A DNA stretch of 64,000 nt from contig OX637363.1 in assembly GCA_951799405.1 (NCBI GenBank), positions 1,922,001 through 1,986,000 on the forward strand, given 5' to 3'. The notes under the pieces are model-generated. The model had not been told where the DNA came from. It made no database searches and was given only the letters and a program-made list of their open reading frames with translations. The translations under genes were made by a program, and so were the position numbers. The DNA comes from Agapetus fuscipes (Eukaryota; Arthropoda; Insecta; Trichoptera; Glossosomatidae). Below, piece by piece: positions 11,178 to 22,614 of the stretch; position 1 is the first letter of the stretch, and each line of letters opens with the position of its first letter.

Positions 11178-11675
11178 TGACCGATCCGTAGTTCAGTGGT
11201 AACACTTCAGACTCTGAATGGAAGGTTGTGGGTTCGAATCCCGGCGGAGCACAAAAAATATACCATTTACATTTTCAAATTTTCTCTTCGCTGGGTTGAA
11301 AAAATCATAAACCTTTACCAATGACCGGTCGTCAATGGTCCATCCAGCCTTACAGCAACTGGGTCTTGTTTGAGAATTGGCGCTTTGTAGCGACGAAGAC
11401 CAAGCTCGTAAAAAGGTCGATAGCTCAATTGGTAACATGCTTGCATTCCATCCCGAGAGCAAGGTTTCGACCTCAAGGTTTACTCAGCCTTCACAAGAAA
11501 TGAGAACCAGCCCCCCGGGAGCTGGGAAACCCCCACTTCAACTGAAAGTGGATGGTGTGAGGCCGGCCTCCTTAACAGTAAAAATACATAGGTCCCGAAT
11601 CTCCACATGCGACCCTTTCGGGGATAACGCTGGAAATAAGTTACACTATATGTGTGGCTTAGTTGCGTTGCGTTT
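11178..11675 (+). mobile_element. A-B composite SINE (deletion subfamily)
   Basis: The SINE-A part (11178-11412) joins SINE-B (11413-11675) through CCAAGCTCGTAAAAAGG. SINE-B has the same loss of about 70 bp after GGTTTCGAC as the copy at 7056. Confidence 0.85.
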
Positions 11676-11966
11676 ATGCTCCTAAAGATGTTCAGGAACT
11701 AAATTAGAACCCAAGCATTATGCAGAATGACAATAAATAAAAATCAGAAGTAGGTACCTTATAACTGCCATCACAATCTACATGATGGATCAAAAAACAC
11801 ACGACTTCCTTATTGGAATTCTTCATTTTTTTTCTAAGCAGCTACGACATTTAAAAGATCACTATGCTAATATTCTACACCTATTCATTGTTGTCTCGTT
11901 TTAGGCTATCAAGAAATTATACAACAATTTAACTACCTACATGTATTGTGTAATAAACTACCATTC
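11676..11966. other. No gene seen
   Basis: No recognised repeat or ORF. Confidence 0.4.
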
Positions 11967-12120
11967 GACCGGTCCGTAGACTAGTGGTAACGCTTCAGAC
12001 TCATAAATGGAAGGTCCATGCCAAGAGCTCGGGCTCGAATCCCACTGAGGGTGTCAGAATTATTGCTCGTGTCGGTGTTTATTTCAAGCCCCAAAATAAA
12101 ATAAGCAATGTTTACTCATC
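11967..12120 (+). mobile_element. Recombinant SINE: A-type head start joined to SINE-B
   Basis: The first about 48 bp are SINE-A head (GACCGGTCCGTAGACTAG ... TGGAAGGT). The sequence then switches inside the tRNA-like head to SINE-B (CCATGCCAAGAGCTCGGGC and on), stopping in the SINE-B body. Confidence 0.7.
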
Positions 12121-12124
12121 CTTA

Positions 12125-12520
12125 TCGGCTAATCTGCAATGTTGATTTCTAATGTTGGTGTATTCATTTGCTACATTTTTTTGCATAGGAAATTTTTGAC
12201 TTTTTTTGTATAGATTTCTTTGTAAGGTTTTGTTCTTTTTTATATTTAAATGTAATTTATTATTCATATTCCTTGACTTATAGGTTGGTATGAGGCTGAC
12301 CACCCATACTGTAAAAAATGGTTCACTTTTCCAATGTCACCCCTGTTTCAGGGAAGGTAGGCAAAAGTTGTGGGGCTTATGTTCATTTGAGGTTTGGATT
12401 TTATTTGTAAGTACACATTCAGCATTTGTAAGCGCGAACTACACTTGTTGGTTTGTGGGCATACATCTGAGAGCTTTGAATGAATATATCCTTGCGACTT
12501 AGATTACAGATAATATATTA
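12125..12520 (+). mobile_element. LINE-C (ATTATAG-tail variant) 3' end
   Basis: Starts at the last RT codons (CGGCTAATCTGCAATG) and runs through the 3' region to TTAGATTACAGATAATAT. Confidence 0.8.
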
Positions 12521-12544
12521 ATCATACATGAAAAAACCGTAAAT

Positions 12545-12925
12545 TACCATCTGTGAGAGATGAATAAAAGCTAAATGCGTTTTATAATTACAAGCGATCA
12601 TTTGAAAAAAGCTTTCACCCTTTTCTCACAGATGTGTCTGTGTAAAAAACACATTTTTGTTTTCTTTTTCCTTTGATATATTGAATGCCTATGATAAGAA
12701 ATAATTTTAACCTTAGTTTAGTACGTATGTTCTAAATAATTCTTTGCGAAAAAAATAAAATTGTACAAAGTAAATAATTTAAGAAAAACTTTAAAGTACC
12801 ATCTGTCAGAAATCTACAAAAACTAAATGCTTTACATGAGTGCAACCAACTTACCAAGCTACGATCTAAAAAATGGCGTAGCGATCATTTGAAAAAAGCT
12901 TCCACTGATTTTACACAGATGTCTC
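12545..12925. repeat. Two related short inverted-repeat units
   Basis: Unit 1 (12547-12635) is bounded by CATCTGTGAGA and its reverse complement TCTCACAGATG. Unit 2 (12797-12922) has CATCTGT ... ACAGATG. Both contain CGATCATTTGAAAAAAGCTT. Unclassified miniature elements. Confidence 0.55.
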
Positions 12926-13314
12926 TATTTAGAAAATGAATATTTTCTTCTTTCTTTATTTTTCATTGCAATGTATTTTAATTTTCTTGCAAGGGATATT
13001 ACCTTGATTTCCATCACCGTTTTTATTATTATTTTGAAATGCCTTTTACAGGCTGTTTTTTAAAGTATTTAAATCTGATAATCCCTACCTACGTGTATTT
13101 TGTGTTTTAATTACCTATGGAAACAGCTGTCATAAAATGCAATAGGCCTAGAAAAGAATATTGCAAAATATACATATACGTACTATGAAGTAGGTCATTT
13201 TTTAAATTAGATATCTGACACTTCGGAATCAAAATACTTAGATACCTGCACAGAAATTCAGACTTTTATAATAGTGCTATATTTTTTAAATTGTTATCAA
13301 TCCCATTTTGGATA
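12926..13314. other. No gene seen
   Basis: AT-rich, without recognisable elements. Confidence 0.4.
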
Positions 13315-13390
13315 AGCAGGGTGTATGTTCATTTGAGGCTTGAATTTTAATTTATAAGAACCTACACATGCAGAATTTATTGCAAGAATA
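13315..13390 (+). mobile_element. LINE-C 3' fragment
   Basis: Matches the GCAGGGTGTATGTTCATTTG segment of the LINE-C 3' region. Confidence 0.6.
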
Positions 13391-13442
13391 GCTTATACAC
13401 ACATACATCAAAATGTCTACGCACACATATGCACGTGAGACG

Positions 13443-14345
13443 GACCCGTTTGGTAGTGGTTGTGATTGTGTGTGCACACTGCACATACATGTTCTGGTAG
13501 TGTATTTTTTTTTTTTTAAGGAATCCTGTGCGGGAGGCTCCCCAATTCTTGAGAGTCTTGGGGGTCTATGTCACCCTGGAAGGGTGCCGCAGAGGTGTTG
13601 CTTGAGTTCTTGGTTATGTCGTGAGGCGCTGCAAGGAAGTGGTGATTGATGTTGGTTTTGAATAAAACCGGATTAAATTGGGAAGGGAACACAGATACTG
13701 GTAGACCATTCCATAAACGGGCAGTTTGGCAAAGGAATGAGTCATGAAAACGCCAAGTTCTCATAGTTTTGAGATCGACTGCAAAATGATGAATGAGAGT
13801 CGTACTACGAGTTTCCCTTTCTGAAATGCGAGGGGGAGGGATTAATGAATGGAGATCATTAGAACAAGCTCCGTGGTAATATCGATAAAAAAAGACTGAG
13901 CATTCCAACTTTTCTTCTGTGCTGGAGTGGCTGCAGATCGGATGCCAGAGAAGGATCATTGATGAACCCCACTGCCCTCCTTTGCACAGAATCAAGTTGG
14001 TCACTCAACTTCTTGGACATACCACACCAGAGATGGCTGCCATACTCGATAATGGGGTGAATTTGAGATTTATACAGAGTCAATAACTGGGCTGAAGTAA
14101 AAAACCTACGGACTCTGTATAATATGCCGAGTCGCCGGAAAGCGGAAGTTGTGCGAGACTCAATAGCATCATGGTATTTTAACTCTGATGACAGAGAAAC
14201 ACCAAGAAGATTTAAGTGTTCATGGTTAGAGAGGGAGACATTGTCGAAAGTTGGGAGATAGTTGTTTGGAATCTTCTTTAAGGATATCAGACATGCTTGA
14301 GTCTTTTTGATGTTGAACTCTACAAGGTTGTCAGTGCCCCAACGG
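13443..14345 (-). mobile_element. LINE-F, longest copy, with duplicated flank
   Basis: 13443-13505 is the flank shared with 10522. A T-run (poly(A)) follows, then reverse-strand coding sequence to about 14345 with frameshifts. Readable RT parts include FRRLGILYRVRRFF, YKSQIHPIIEYGSHLWC and QRRAVGFINDP, as in Jockey-type insect LINEs. It lacks the catalytic motif and is inactive. Confidence 0.8.
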
Positions 14346-14562
14346 CTGACAGCGATCTAGTAATTGCGAGAGAGACCTCTCTGGTTTATTATAAAACAGA
14401 TCAGTATGGTACGAATAGAGAGTCGCAAGAGAACAATTCACTAAGTAACACCGATAAACAGTAATTGTTAAGTTTTGGAATAAATTGTAAATTGTGAAAA
14501 ATACGTTCTAAAAAAACAATTCTGTCATTTTAACGAAAAAGAGAATCTAGCGGAAAACGTAA
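14346..14562. other. No gene seen
   Basis: Short unclassified stretch. A TTATAAAA motif near 14390 is not supported by any coding sequence. Confidence 0.35.
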
Positions 14563-14790
14563 CAATATATTAACATTCAAAGCTCATATCAAATGCATGT
14601 CCACAAACAAACACGTGTAAGTTCACGTTTACAAATGCTGAATGTATACTTACAAATTAAAATCTAAAGCTCAAATGAACATGATCCCTTCAACTCCTGC
14701 CGACCTTCCATGAAACAGGGTGACATTGGCAAAGTGAACCATCTTTTTACAGTATGGGTAGTCAGCATCATACCAACTTATAAGTCAAGG
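14563..14790 (-). mobile_element. LINE-C 3' region
   Basis: Reverse copy ending at the recurrent boundary AAGTCAAGGAAT. Confidence 0.8.
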
Positions 14791-15309
14791 AATAAATATC
14801 GCAATAATCGCAGATCACAATATGGAAAAAGTAATTGGTTTTAATTAAATTTATTTGGGTTTACATTCTTTTGAAAAAGCGCTCCTTTGTCTTCGAAACA
14901 ATATGACAAGACTAATTGTTAACATTTCAATCAAATTATCCAAAAAAAAACAGAATCGCAGATAATATCGCAGAAAATGTGCATTATGTGAGTCTTTGTA
15001 GTAAATTTGAATCAATGTCAACCATCACTGTCAGATTTCACCAATAAAAAATATTTTTTGTGAAATTTCGGAAAAAAAATCGAACGCCATTTTTCAAGGC
15101 TTGTTTTTGTGGAGCGGTTCAAATTTTTGTCGGTTCTGGGAGGCAAAGGCGTCACCTACAAAGCAACTCAATTGATACTAGTCGTAGTAAAAAATCCCTG
15201 CATTAAATTTTAGTTAAACTGTATAATATCTACCCACTCTATCAAGGAATTTATTTTTCTTATTTTTGTTATTAATTTTCAAATCATTCAAAAAGAAGTG
15301 CAACTGAAA
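14791..15309. other. No gene seen
   Basis: Unclassified AT-rich DNA without a convincing frame. Confidence 0.4.
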
Positions 15310-15645
15310 GCATTTAATCTAATTTTAGTTGCAAAGATTTGTAACATTGGGGATTCACATTACGTGCATTCTCACAAGCAGGCACGAACAATTTCGAGCT
15401 TACGCATGCCGCATGTGAACCTACAACATAAAAACCAAACCTCAAATGGACATACACCCTGCAACTCCTGCCGACCTTCCCTGAAACAGGGGTGACATTG
15501 GAAAATTGAACCATTTTCTATAGCATGGGTGGTCAGCCAGCCGCATACCAACCTATACATTAAGGAACATTATACAACAAATTACATTTTTAAAATCAAA
15601 ACGAATAAATAATGATAATATGTATGGACATCAAAACTAGCCTGG
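15310..15645 (-). mobile_element. LINE-C 3' region
   Basis: Reverse copy extending past the CAAGGAACAT boundary into the RT-proximal UTR. Its tail has no clean repeat. Confidence 0.8.
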
Positions 15646-15661
15646 GACACATAGACAAAAA

Positions 15662-16116
15662 ACCTAGCGAACAGTAGGGTAATTTCACATTTTTATTTAT
15701 TTCATAACCCTATAGATTACATTTTAAAAATGCATCTGTGTTTTAAAAAATAATGTCTGTCTAAGTTTTTAAATTATAGCTCTTTAAAATTCGCCCATTT
15801 TCGATTTCCGGTACAACAGGTCATTTTTTATTTAGTTGGATGTGACGTCGATGGATCTTAGGATCTATGGAGTGTACCGTTAGACTTTCTAAGACCAACG
15901 GATCCATTTACGTAATTTCGACGTTACAGCGTGGCTAGCCGCTCCCGCCGCGTTTTGGCGGGATTCAAATTCTCGACATTTTATTTTTGAAAATTATCAT
16001 TGATATTTTTATTTTTACTACCTAAAAAATATATGGTTGTGATCCTTGAAATGTACTCTACACAACCATAGTATTTTAAACCGTTTTCCCCACCACTGCA
16101 ATTACCCTATTCGCTC
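15662..16116. mobile_element. Possible inverted-repeat element
   Basis: GCGAACAGTAGGGTAATT at the left and AATTACCCTATTCGC at the right are inverted, apart from a 3-nt difference. Nothing coding lies between. No target duplication is clear. Confidence 0.35.
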
Positions 16117-16296
16117 AAACATGAACCAAGATAAGTGAAGAAAAACTACAAAGTTTCAAAAGCGTCCCCTCTCAGTTGCCAGTCTTGCAAAGACCTCAAG
16201 TTACGGCTTCAAAACATTTCATAATACCGTCGCTCGATTCGGTAACATTTTTTTTTTTAAATTTCTGTTTTTAATCCGCCAGATGTAAAACAAAAT

Positions 16297-17225
16297 AATC
16301 TAATCTAATCTAATCTAAGTTGCAAGGATATGTTACATTGGAGATTCACATTACATGCACTCTCACAACCAGACACGTACAAGTTCGCGCTTGCACATGC
16401 CTCATGTGAACCTACAACATAAAAACCAAATCTCAAATGGACATACACCCTGCAACTCTTGCCGTCCTTCCCTGAGACAGGGGTGACATTGGCAAAGTGA
16501 ACCATTTTTACAGCATGGGTGGTCAGCCGCATACCAACCTATAAGTCAAGGAACACACACACACGACAAATTACATTTTATACATCATTAAATAATAATA
16601 TCCATTTACAAACAAAAACAAATTCCAATTTAATAAACCCTAGCCGCCAACATTACAGATCAACCGCCATTTCTTTCTGTCCTTACATACTTCTTTCATT
16701 TCCTCCAGAGTCATAACCTTCTTCATACAAGCTCTTCTTTTATTATGACTCTGGATATTCCATTCATTCGCAATTTCGGATATTTGGTCCATCCATACCT
16801 TTCTCGGTCTTCCTCTACCACGACATCCATCTATTCTACCAACATTTACTTTCTTCGTCAGTCTTTCCTCATTCATTCTCTCCATATGCCCAAACCATCT
16901 TAACAAACTTCTTTTAATCTTCACTTTCACACTTTCTCTTGCACCACATTCTTCTCTTACAAAATCATTCCTCACCCTGTCACTCCGTTTTTTCCCAATC
17001 ATACTTCTTAGAAAGTCCATTTCAACAGTATGGACTTTACTAATTTCACTTTCATTCACCGTCCAGGCCTCGCTTCCATACATCAAGGTGGGTAAAAGTA
17101 TGCCACTGCGTACCGCCAATCGAGCATTTTTTTATATCTTTTGATTTTTGGCGATACAAGCTGTGGCACCCAGTACACACCTGCCCTTCATTACTCTTCT
17201 TTCAAATTCACCGGTCTAAGTAATT
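16297..17225 (-). mobile_element. LINE-C, longest copy, RT C-terminal half
   Basis: The TCTAA tail is at 16297-16316, then the 3' region, then RT C-terminus on the reverse strand (open frame 16640-17119, extending with one stop to about 17225). Readable: [48 protein letters not shown]. The upstream RT catalytic part is missing. Best local reference for the family. Confidence 0.9.
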
Positions 17226-17464
17226 AATAATTACTTAAATAATTAAGAACGTAATTTACGCAGTTCAGAATTCCCTTGACACACGACAGAGATAATTCTG
17301 AAACACGAGTACAGTTATTTGAGTTGCATATCTGTATTTTCAAAATAAATCGGGAGCATTACATTATTCTGCGGTGAGTGGGTACTTCATTCAATTTAGT
17401 AACTTTATCGATCTACAAAACTTCATTAAGTGTTTTTCAATTATTTTACAGCTAGGGTGCACAC
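17226..17464. other. No gene seen
   Basis: Unclassified AT-rich spacer. Confidence 0.35.
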
Positions 17465-17621
17465 GATGCAACATAAATTGCATCTGAATTGCCTTGCAAC
17501 GGTTTCCCTGTCAATCTTTCATCGCTTATAATATTGGAGAATTTATTTGTACTCTTTTTTCGTTGTTTTGAATAATTATAACAAAAATAATTAAATTATT
17601 TCTTGAAATTTGTTACGTTCA

Positions 17622-17770
17622 TTTCTTGTGGGGTAAGCCTTGCCGGTATCTTATTTTTGGGTTTGAAAAAACCCAAATGGGTAATCATTTCTGACAACCT
17701 CGGTGGGATTCGATCCCGAGATCTCGGCATGAAATGCAAGCATTTAAACAATTGAGCTATCGTCCGGCTT
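17622..17770 (-). mobile_element. SINE-B, 5' half
   Basis: Reverse tRNA-like head (B-box-like GGATTCGATCCC in + orientation) with part of the body. Confidence 0.75.
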
Positions 17771-17828
17771 GAGGAAATCTCTTACGGTAAAATATATATT
17801 TCTTTGCAAATTCAATTATAAATTAGAG

Positions 17829-18090
17829 GTTTCCTTGACTTATTTGTAGGTTGGTATGCGGCTGACCATCTATGCTTTAGAAAATGGTTCATTTGGCCAA
17901 TGTCACCCCTGTTGCAGGGAAGGTCTGCAAGAGTTGCACGGTGTATGTTACATAATTTGAGATTTGGTTTTTTATATTGTCCACATGCGGCGTGTTTAAG
18001 CTCGAACTTACACATGTCTGCTTGTGAAAATGCATATAATGTGAATCCTTAATGTTACATATCTTGTAACATAAATGAGATAAGATTTTT
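17829..18090 (+). mobile_element. LINE-C 3' region
   Basis: Starts at TTCCTTGACTTATTTGTAGG and ends near ATCTTGTAACATAAATGAGA. One of several copies with this 5' boundary. Confidence 0.8.
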
Positions 18091-18207
18091 TTAGCGACCG
18101 AAAATAGATTTTTGAGCAACGAAATGACTTTAAAAATTGCTTATAGAAATAAATCGAGAGACTTCAGTTGCAGGCAATTCAGAAGCAACGGTTGCATCGT
18201 GTTGGAG

Positions 18208-18443
18208 GATTGAGTATCTTGATCTAGTTAAGCCGTTTTATAGTGGTTTCAGCAATCTTGAATCTATAATCGGCTGTAATCTATCTTTATGAAACCCAGC
18301 AGTATTTATTACAGTGCATTTATGTAAATTTCATTACAAATTCAGCCGTTTATCAAATTATATTGGTAGGAAACTAAGCGATGTAACGCAGAATATTATT
18401 GTAATCGATATATATTAACAGGAAGATTATTGTCCGTATAATC
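18208..18443. other. No gene seen
   Basis: Unclassified AT-rich DNA. Confidence 0.35.
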
Positions 18444-18454
18444 ATTACACCTGG

Positions 18455-18756
18455 ACCGGTCCGTAGTCCAGTGGCAACACTTCGGACTCGTAAATGGAAG
18501 GTTGTGGATTCGGATCCCGGCGGAGCACAAAAAATATACCATTTAAATTTCGAATGTGCTCTTCGCTGAGTTGAAAAATTCATAAACCTTTACCAAAGAC
18601 CGATCACTGAAAGTTCCATCCAACCTTACAAAAACTGAACCTTGCTTGAGAATTGGCGCTTTCTACAGCAACGACCAAGCTCGCAGAGGGCTCTTGAGGT
18701 GTGATACACACAAAAACCGCGCTCACCAAATAAATCGTCCTAATATTATTATTATT
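18455..18756 (+). mobile_element. SINE-A, complete with target duplication
   Basis: Bounded by ATTACACCTGG at 18444-18454 and 18757-18767, a perfect 11-bp target duplication. Defines the full element as about 302 bp: tRNA-like head with B-box-like GATTCGGATCC, body, tail hairpin and ATT repeats. Confidence 0.92.
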
Positions 18757-18787
18757 ATTACACCTGGCTTTTTAGATCCGATGTTTA

Positions 18788-19027
18788 GGGTCTGTTGCAC
18801 CAACCTCCAATCAATATTTGATTGACAAATCAAATTAGATTGATTAATTCTGGTAAGGACCTCGTTTAAATGTTTCGCGGAAGTGGGTAATAATATGATG
18901 GAATTTGAACAGGAAAAATGATGAACATCAGCTGATTTACATAATATTCAACAAAAATTTTGATTTGTTGGGAGACATCACACTTAATTTTGATTTTTCT
19001 CTGATTGAAGTTTGGTGCAACAGGCCC
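18788..19027. mobile_element. PIF/Harbinger-type MITE
   Basis: Begins GGGTCTGTTGCACCAA and ends TTTGGTGCAACAGGCCC. Flanked by TTA at 18785-18787 and 19028-19030. The TIRs and 3-bp TWA duplication fit the Harbinger superfamily. A second copy is at 35820. Confidence 0.8.
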
Positions 19028-19124
19028 TTAGCACACGCCTTCCATGCTTTCTGCTTCTTCTTTTTCTTTTTATTGTATTTAGTAAAGATTAATGATAAGT
19101 TGCACCACATAAGTTGATAATCCA

Positions 19125-19208
19125 AGTTGAAAAGATTGATATTTGAGATTCATATTAAATGCACATCTAGGAGCAGATACGTGTGACTTAGCGCTTACAC
19201 ATTCATTT
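19125..19208 (-). mobile_element. LINE-C 3' fragment
   Basis: Short reverse fragment covering the AGATTCATATTAAATGCA part. Confidence 0.6.
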
Positions 19209-19605
19209 GACCAGTCCGTAGTCTAGGGGTTAACACTTCTGACTCGTAAATGGAAGGCTGTGGGTTCGAATCCCAGCGGAGCACAAAAATATACCTTTAT
19301 ATTTTCAAATATGCTGTTCGCTGAGTTGAAAAATTCATGTACCTTTACCAAAGACTGGTCACCAAAGGTCCATCCAGCCTTACAGCAACTGGGTCTTGTT
19401 TGAGAATTGGCGCTTTCTACAGCGACACCAAAGCTCGCAGAGAGCTCTTGAGGTGTGATCCACACAAAAACAGCGCCCCCCCCCCCCCCCCCCGCCTGGT
19501 AAGACCCCCTTACCAGAAAAATATATAAACAGTTCCCGAATCACCACATGCGACCCCTTCAGGGATAGCGCATGCAAAAAGTTACACTTTATGTGTATCT
19601 TATGT
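19209..19605 (+). mobile_element. SINE-A joined to a SINE-B 3' end through a C-run
   Basis: SINE-A (19209-19477) is cut within its tail at ACAGCG. A run of about 16 C follows, then the SINE-B 3' part (19495-19605, ACATGCGACCCCTTCAGG). Confidence 0.75.
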
Positions 19606-20134
19606 AGTTGAGTTTTACGTTATATCCAGAGAATGGATCGGAGTGAAGTAAAGTCATTCCCATGAAGACCTAGATTTAGATGGCTGGACGGAGTGGTGGC
19701 ATATTGTCGTTTGAGTTTGGGTCAGGATGAGAAAGGCATTGGACAGACAGCGGTGGCTGCGGTTGATCAAAGGGGACTCAAACAAAATCTCAAGATTTTT
19801 GACCGCATCTATTTAGAATATTACAAGTAACTTGAGAAATGACTTGCATAACTTGTTGGACAATAAATGCCAGAATTTCACACTGGAGCGTGTACCTTTC
19901 TCAGCTGTAAAGTGAAATATGCGAGGCCATAATCCACTAGGGACAGATTGATATGATTTGTATCACAGTCGAGTGTCTATTATCAAAATTATATCACCCG
20001 TAGTACTTGCATCAAAGCTGTGATGTAACGATTTTATAAAGCATTGTTATGCCATGAACCTTTTTCTGGATAAAATATTTTATTGGGTGTAACTTTCCAT
20101 ACTAGGTTACTTTACTTACTTTCTTCGTCTCATA
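19606..20134. other. No clear gene
   Basis: A patch near 19670-19780 reads like a degraded RT C-terminus, but not well enough to assign. Confidence 0.35.
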
Positions 20135-20690
20135 AGCCTTAAAGGCTCAGGGCCTCCCGCACCACAATCCTCCAGGACTCTCTGTCTTGTGCTGCTTCCC
20201 TCTATGGTCCCCTCACTCCCATAACTTCGGCGTCGGTTTCAACGTTGTCTGCCCACCGCATCCTGGGACGTCCGAGTGGGCTAACACCTGAGGGGGCACC
20301 ATCCAAGACTGTTCTGATGACCCTGGAGTGACCCTGATGACCCTCACGGCTATAACCTTTCAGTGATTTCTGAGCCTCCTTTGTTTTGTGCAAACACTTG
20401 GGAAAGTGTAGCTTCTCGGGACGGCCTTCTGCCACGCGTATCTCACATAACTTTTGCATGCTAGTCCTGTGACACATCCCCGGATGGGATGGATATACAG
20501 GGCGTGGGTCAGTGGAGTGGGGACTGACCCTGAGAGAAGGTGTTGATCCTGGAGAACTCTGCACGTGCTACATGTCCGGCCCACTGGAGTCTTCTTGATT
20601 TCATTACCGACAATATGTTTGTGTCTTGAAACACGGACATCAGCTCCGTGTTGGTCCAGACACGCCACCTGTCATCTTCAACTAGGTAAG
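20135..20690 (-). mobile_element. LINE RT C-terminus, frameshifted
   Basis: On the reverse strand, segments RRLQWAGHVARAEF, GRPRMRWADNVETD and REAAQDRESWRIVV are in successive frames, as in RTE/Jockey-type RT ends. The last segment is the likely source of the tandem unit at 3236-3860. Confidence 0.7.
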
Positions 20691-20799
20691 TGAACTAATT
20701 ATAAGGAAGTGCTCTTGACACTTCAAAGCTTCAGGATTTTTACACTTTTTCAGTGTTTCATCTCATACAAAATAAGAAAGTATGTACATTTACTACAGG

Positions 20800-21015
20800 C
20801 CAGTAGTCCAGTGGTAACACTTCGGACTCTGAATGGGAAGGTTGTGGGTTCGAATCCCGGCGGAGCACAAAAAGTATACCATTTATGTTTTCAAACTTGC
20901 TCTTCGCTGTGTTGAAAAATTCATAAAACCTTTGCGAAAGACCGGTCACTAAAGCTCAATTCAGCCTTACAGCAACTGGATCTTACTTGAGTATTGGTGC
21001 TTTGTAGCAACGATG
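20800..21015 (+). mobile_element. SINE-A, 3'-truncated
   Basis: Complete head (TAGTCCAGTGG, GGTTCGAATCC) and body ending at GCTTTGTAGCAACGA. Confidence 0.8.
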
Positions 21016-21401
21016 GTCTCACGCTCTCAATTTTAATGTTCTATTCAACATAACTTTTTCTATTCTACAATCCCAGACGTTTTTTGTACTTTGCTTCTGT
21101 TGAAGGTGTTGGAATTTTCCCTGTTGTCGGATGAGCATGTGGTTATGGTTATAAAGCCGTACAAGTGAGTGTACAAGCGTACTAATTATTCAGTGTAATG
21201 CTAGGATGGCTCTAGCATACATTACTGCAGCAGGGAAATTTCACCGGACTAAAATTAGAACGAGGAAAATAAACAACTCTTGCACAAGTATTCAAATGTG
21301 GGTGGGCAAGGAGGCGTAAAGCTAGCCGAGTACAGAAACTGTGACTGTTGCTCTGACAGATTTCTAGTTTCCACTAGGGGTAATTTTCTGGAAGACGTAA
21401 T
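21016..21401. other. No gene; short inverted repeat
   Basis: TTTTCCCTGTTG near 21115 and CAGCAGGGAAA near 21232 are inverted, suggesting a 130-bp miniature element. Confidence 0.35.
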
Positions 21402-21578
21402 GACCGATCCGTAGTCCAGTGGCAACACTTCGGACTCGTAAATGGAAGGTTGTGGGCCCCGGCGGAGCACATAAAATTTACCTTTTATATTTTCAAATAT
21501 GCTCTTTGCTGGGTTGAAAAAATTATAAACCTTTACCAAAGACCGGTCACCAAAGGTCCATCCAATCTTATAACAACT

Positions 21579-21835
21579 CGCTGTCTTAGTTATTGTTTGC
21601 CGTATAGACCATTCAGATAATTTTACATGAGCAATGTTTGCATGTGTACTGGACCAATGTGTCTTATGAAAATAGGAAATAGATTTAAAAAATAATTAAA
21701 ACAACTCTCACATCATCGAGTTTGACGTTTTTTCTTAGCTCAGATTGGGTAGAATTTGATTCTTAAGACAACTGCATTAAAAAGTCATATTTGAGAGAGA
21801 ATTGGTCTACACGGCAAACAAGAACTGGGGGAACG
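21579..21835. mobile_element. MITE J inside the A-B composite
   Basis: Terminal repeats contain TAGTTATTGTTTGCCGTATA and its inverted partner near TACACGGCAAACAAGAACT. Flanked by AACT at 21575-21578 and 21836-21839. Same family as 24712-24953. Confidence 0.75.
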
Positions 21836-22022
21836 AACTGGGTCTTGCTTGAGAATTGGAACTTTGTAGCGATGCCCCAGCTCGTAAAAAGTCCGGTGGA
21901 TAGCTCAGTTGGTAGAATGCTTGCATTCTATGCCGAGAGCAAGGGTTCGATCCCCACCGAGGGTGTCAGAAATGATTTCCCGTTTCGCTGTTTATTTCAA
22001 ACCCAAATACCGGCAAAGTCGG

Positions 22023-22281
22023 TGTTATGGCCGAGGGGGCCAAGTGGGCTGATCTTTATAGGGTGTTTGTTTGGAATACAGCAACGTTGGTTCGATCCCC
22101 GCCTGGGTCATTTGACCATAACTTTGACCCTGGTTCTACTAATGCTATTGGGTAATTATTAATGAATAATTAATTTAAATAAACAATACTTAATTATTAA
22201 TTGATGATATTAATACCTGTTTCTGGCCAGGCAGAATAGGTTGGTGAATTGCATTACTCTTCACAAATCTCTTTTTTTTTT
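22023..22281 (+). mobile_element. SINE-E inside SINE-B
   Basis: tRNA-like head with GGCCAAGTGGGCTGATC and B-box-like GGTTCGATCCC, a body with CCTGTTTCTGGCCAGGCAGA, and an end TTCACAAATCTC followed by a T-run. Also at 33948 (reverse), 45740 and 63668 (fragment). Confidence 0.8.
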
Positions 22282-22400
22282 AATGTACTCAGCCTTCACA
22301 AGAAAGGAGAATCAGCCCCTTCGGCAGCTGGGAAACCCCCACTTCAACTGAAGTGGTTGGCTGGTCCCCTTACCCGTAAAAATAAATAGGTTCAATAGGT

Positions 22401-22614
22401 TTAACTACACGGCTTGGTTCACAATTTACAACAATTGATAATCCCTGCTTATTGGTCTTCACGGAAAAATGCTTGGAGCAACATATCCCCTCCGCACCAT
22501 TGCAGTCCATATATACATATAGGTACAAAATAAATCTTTCTCGCATATTCCATATGATCCTTCGATTTCTCGCTCACACCTATCTACATGTGTAGGTACC
22601 CCAAGTTCGTAACA
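22401..22614. other. No gene seen
   Basis: Unclassified sequence between two SINE-B pieces. Confidence 0.35.

Larger units (their letters stand above)
17465..18207. mobile_element. Inverted-repeat element carrying nested SINE-B and LINE-C
   Basis: ACACGATGCAAC ... TCTGAATTGCCTTGCAAC at 17465-17505 is inverted at about 18167-18207 (about 40 bp, imperfect). The interior is largely the SINE-B and LINE-C pieces listed next. Confidence 0.45.
21402..22400 (+). mobile_element. A-B composite SINE split by two insertions
   Basis: SINE-A starts at 21402 and breaks at 21578. It resumes at 21836 (AACTGGGTCTTGCTTGAG) and runs into SINE-B at about 21890. SINE-B breaks near 22022 and resumes at about 22282 (TGTACTCAGCCTTCAC). 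Its parts fit the undeleted composite form. Confidence 0.8.

Noticed and set aside
14380..14600. Promoter around TTATAAAA
   Set aside because: No initiator, coding exon or conserved flank could be matched to it.
18455..18530. tRNA-like sequences with A and B boxes at many places
   Set aside because: They are heads of dispersed SINEs with constant downstream bodies, and several have broken boxes; no free-standing tRNA gene was seen.
20202..20668. 120- and 102-codon reverse frames as a zinc-finger-like protein
   Set aside because: Apparent Cys pairs arise in the wrong frame; the correct frames give a degraded RT C-terminus.
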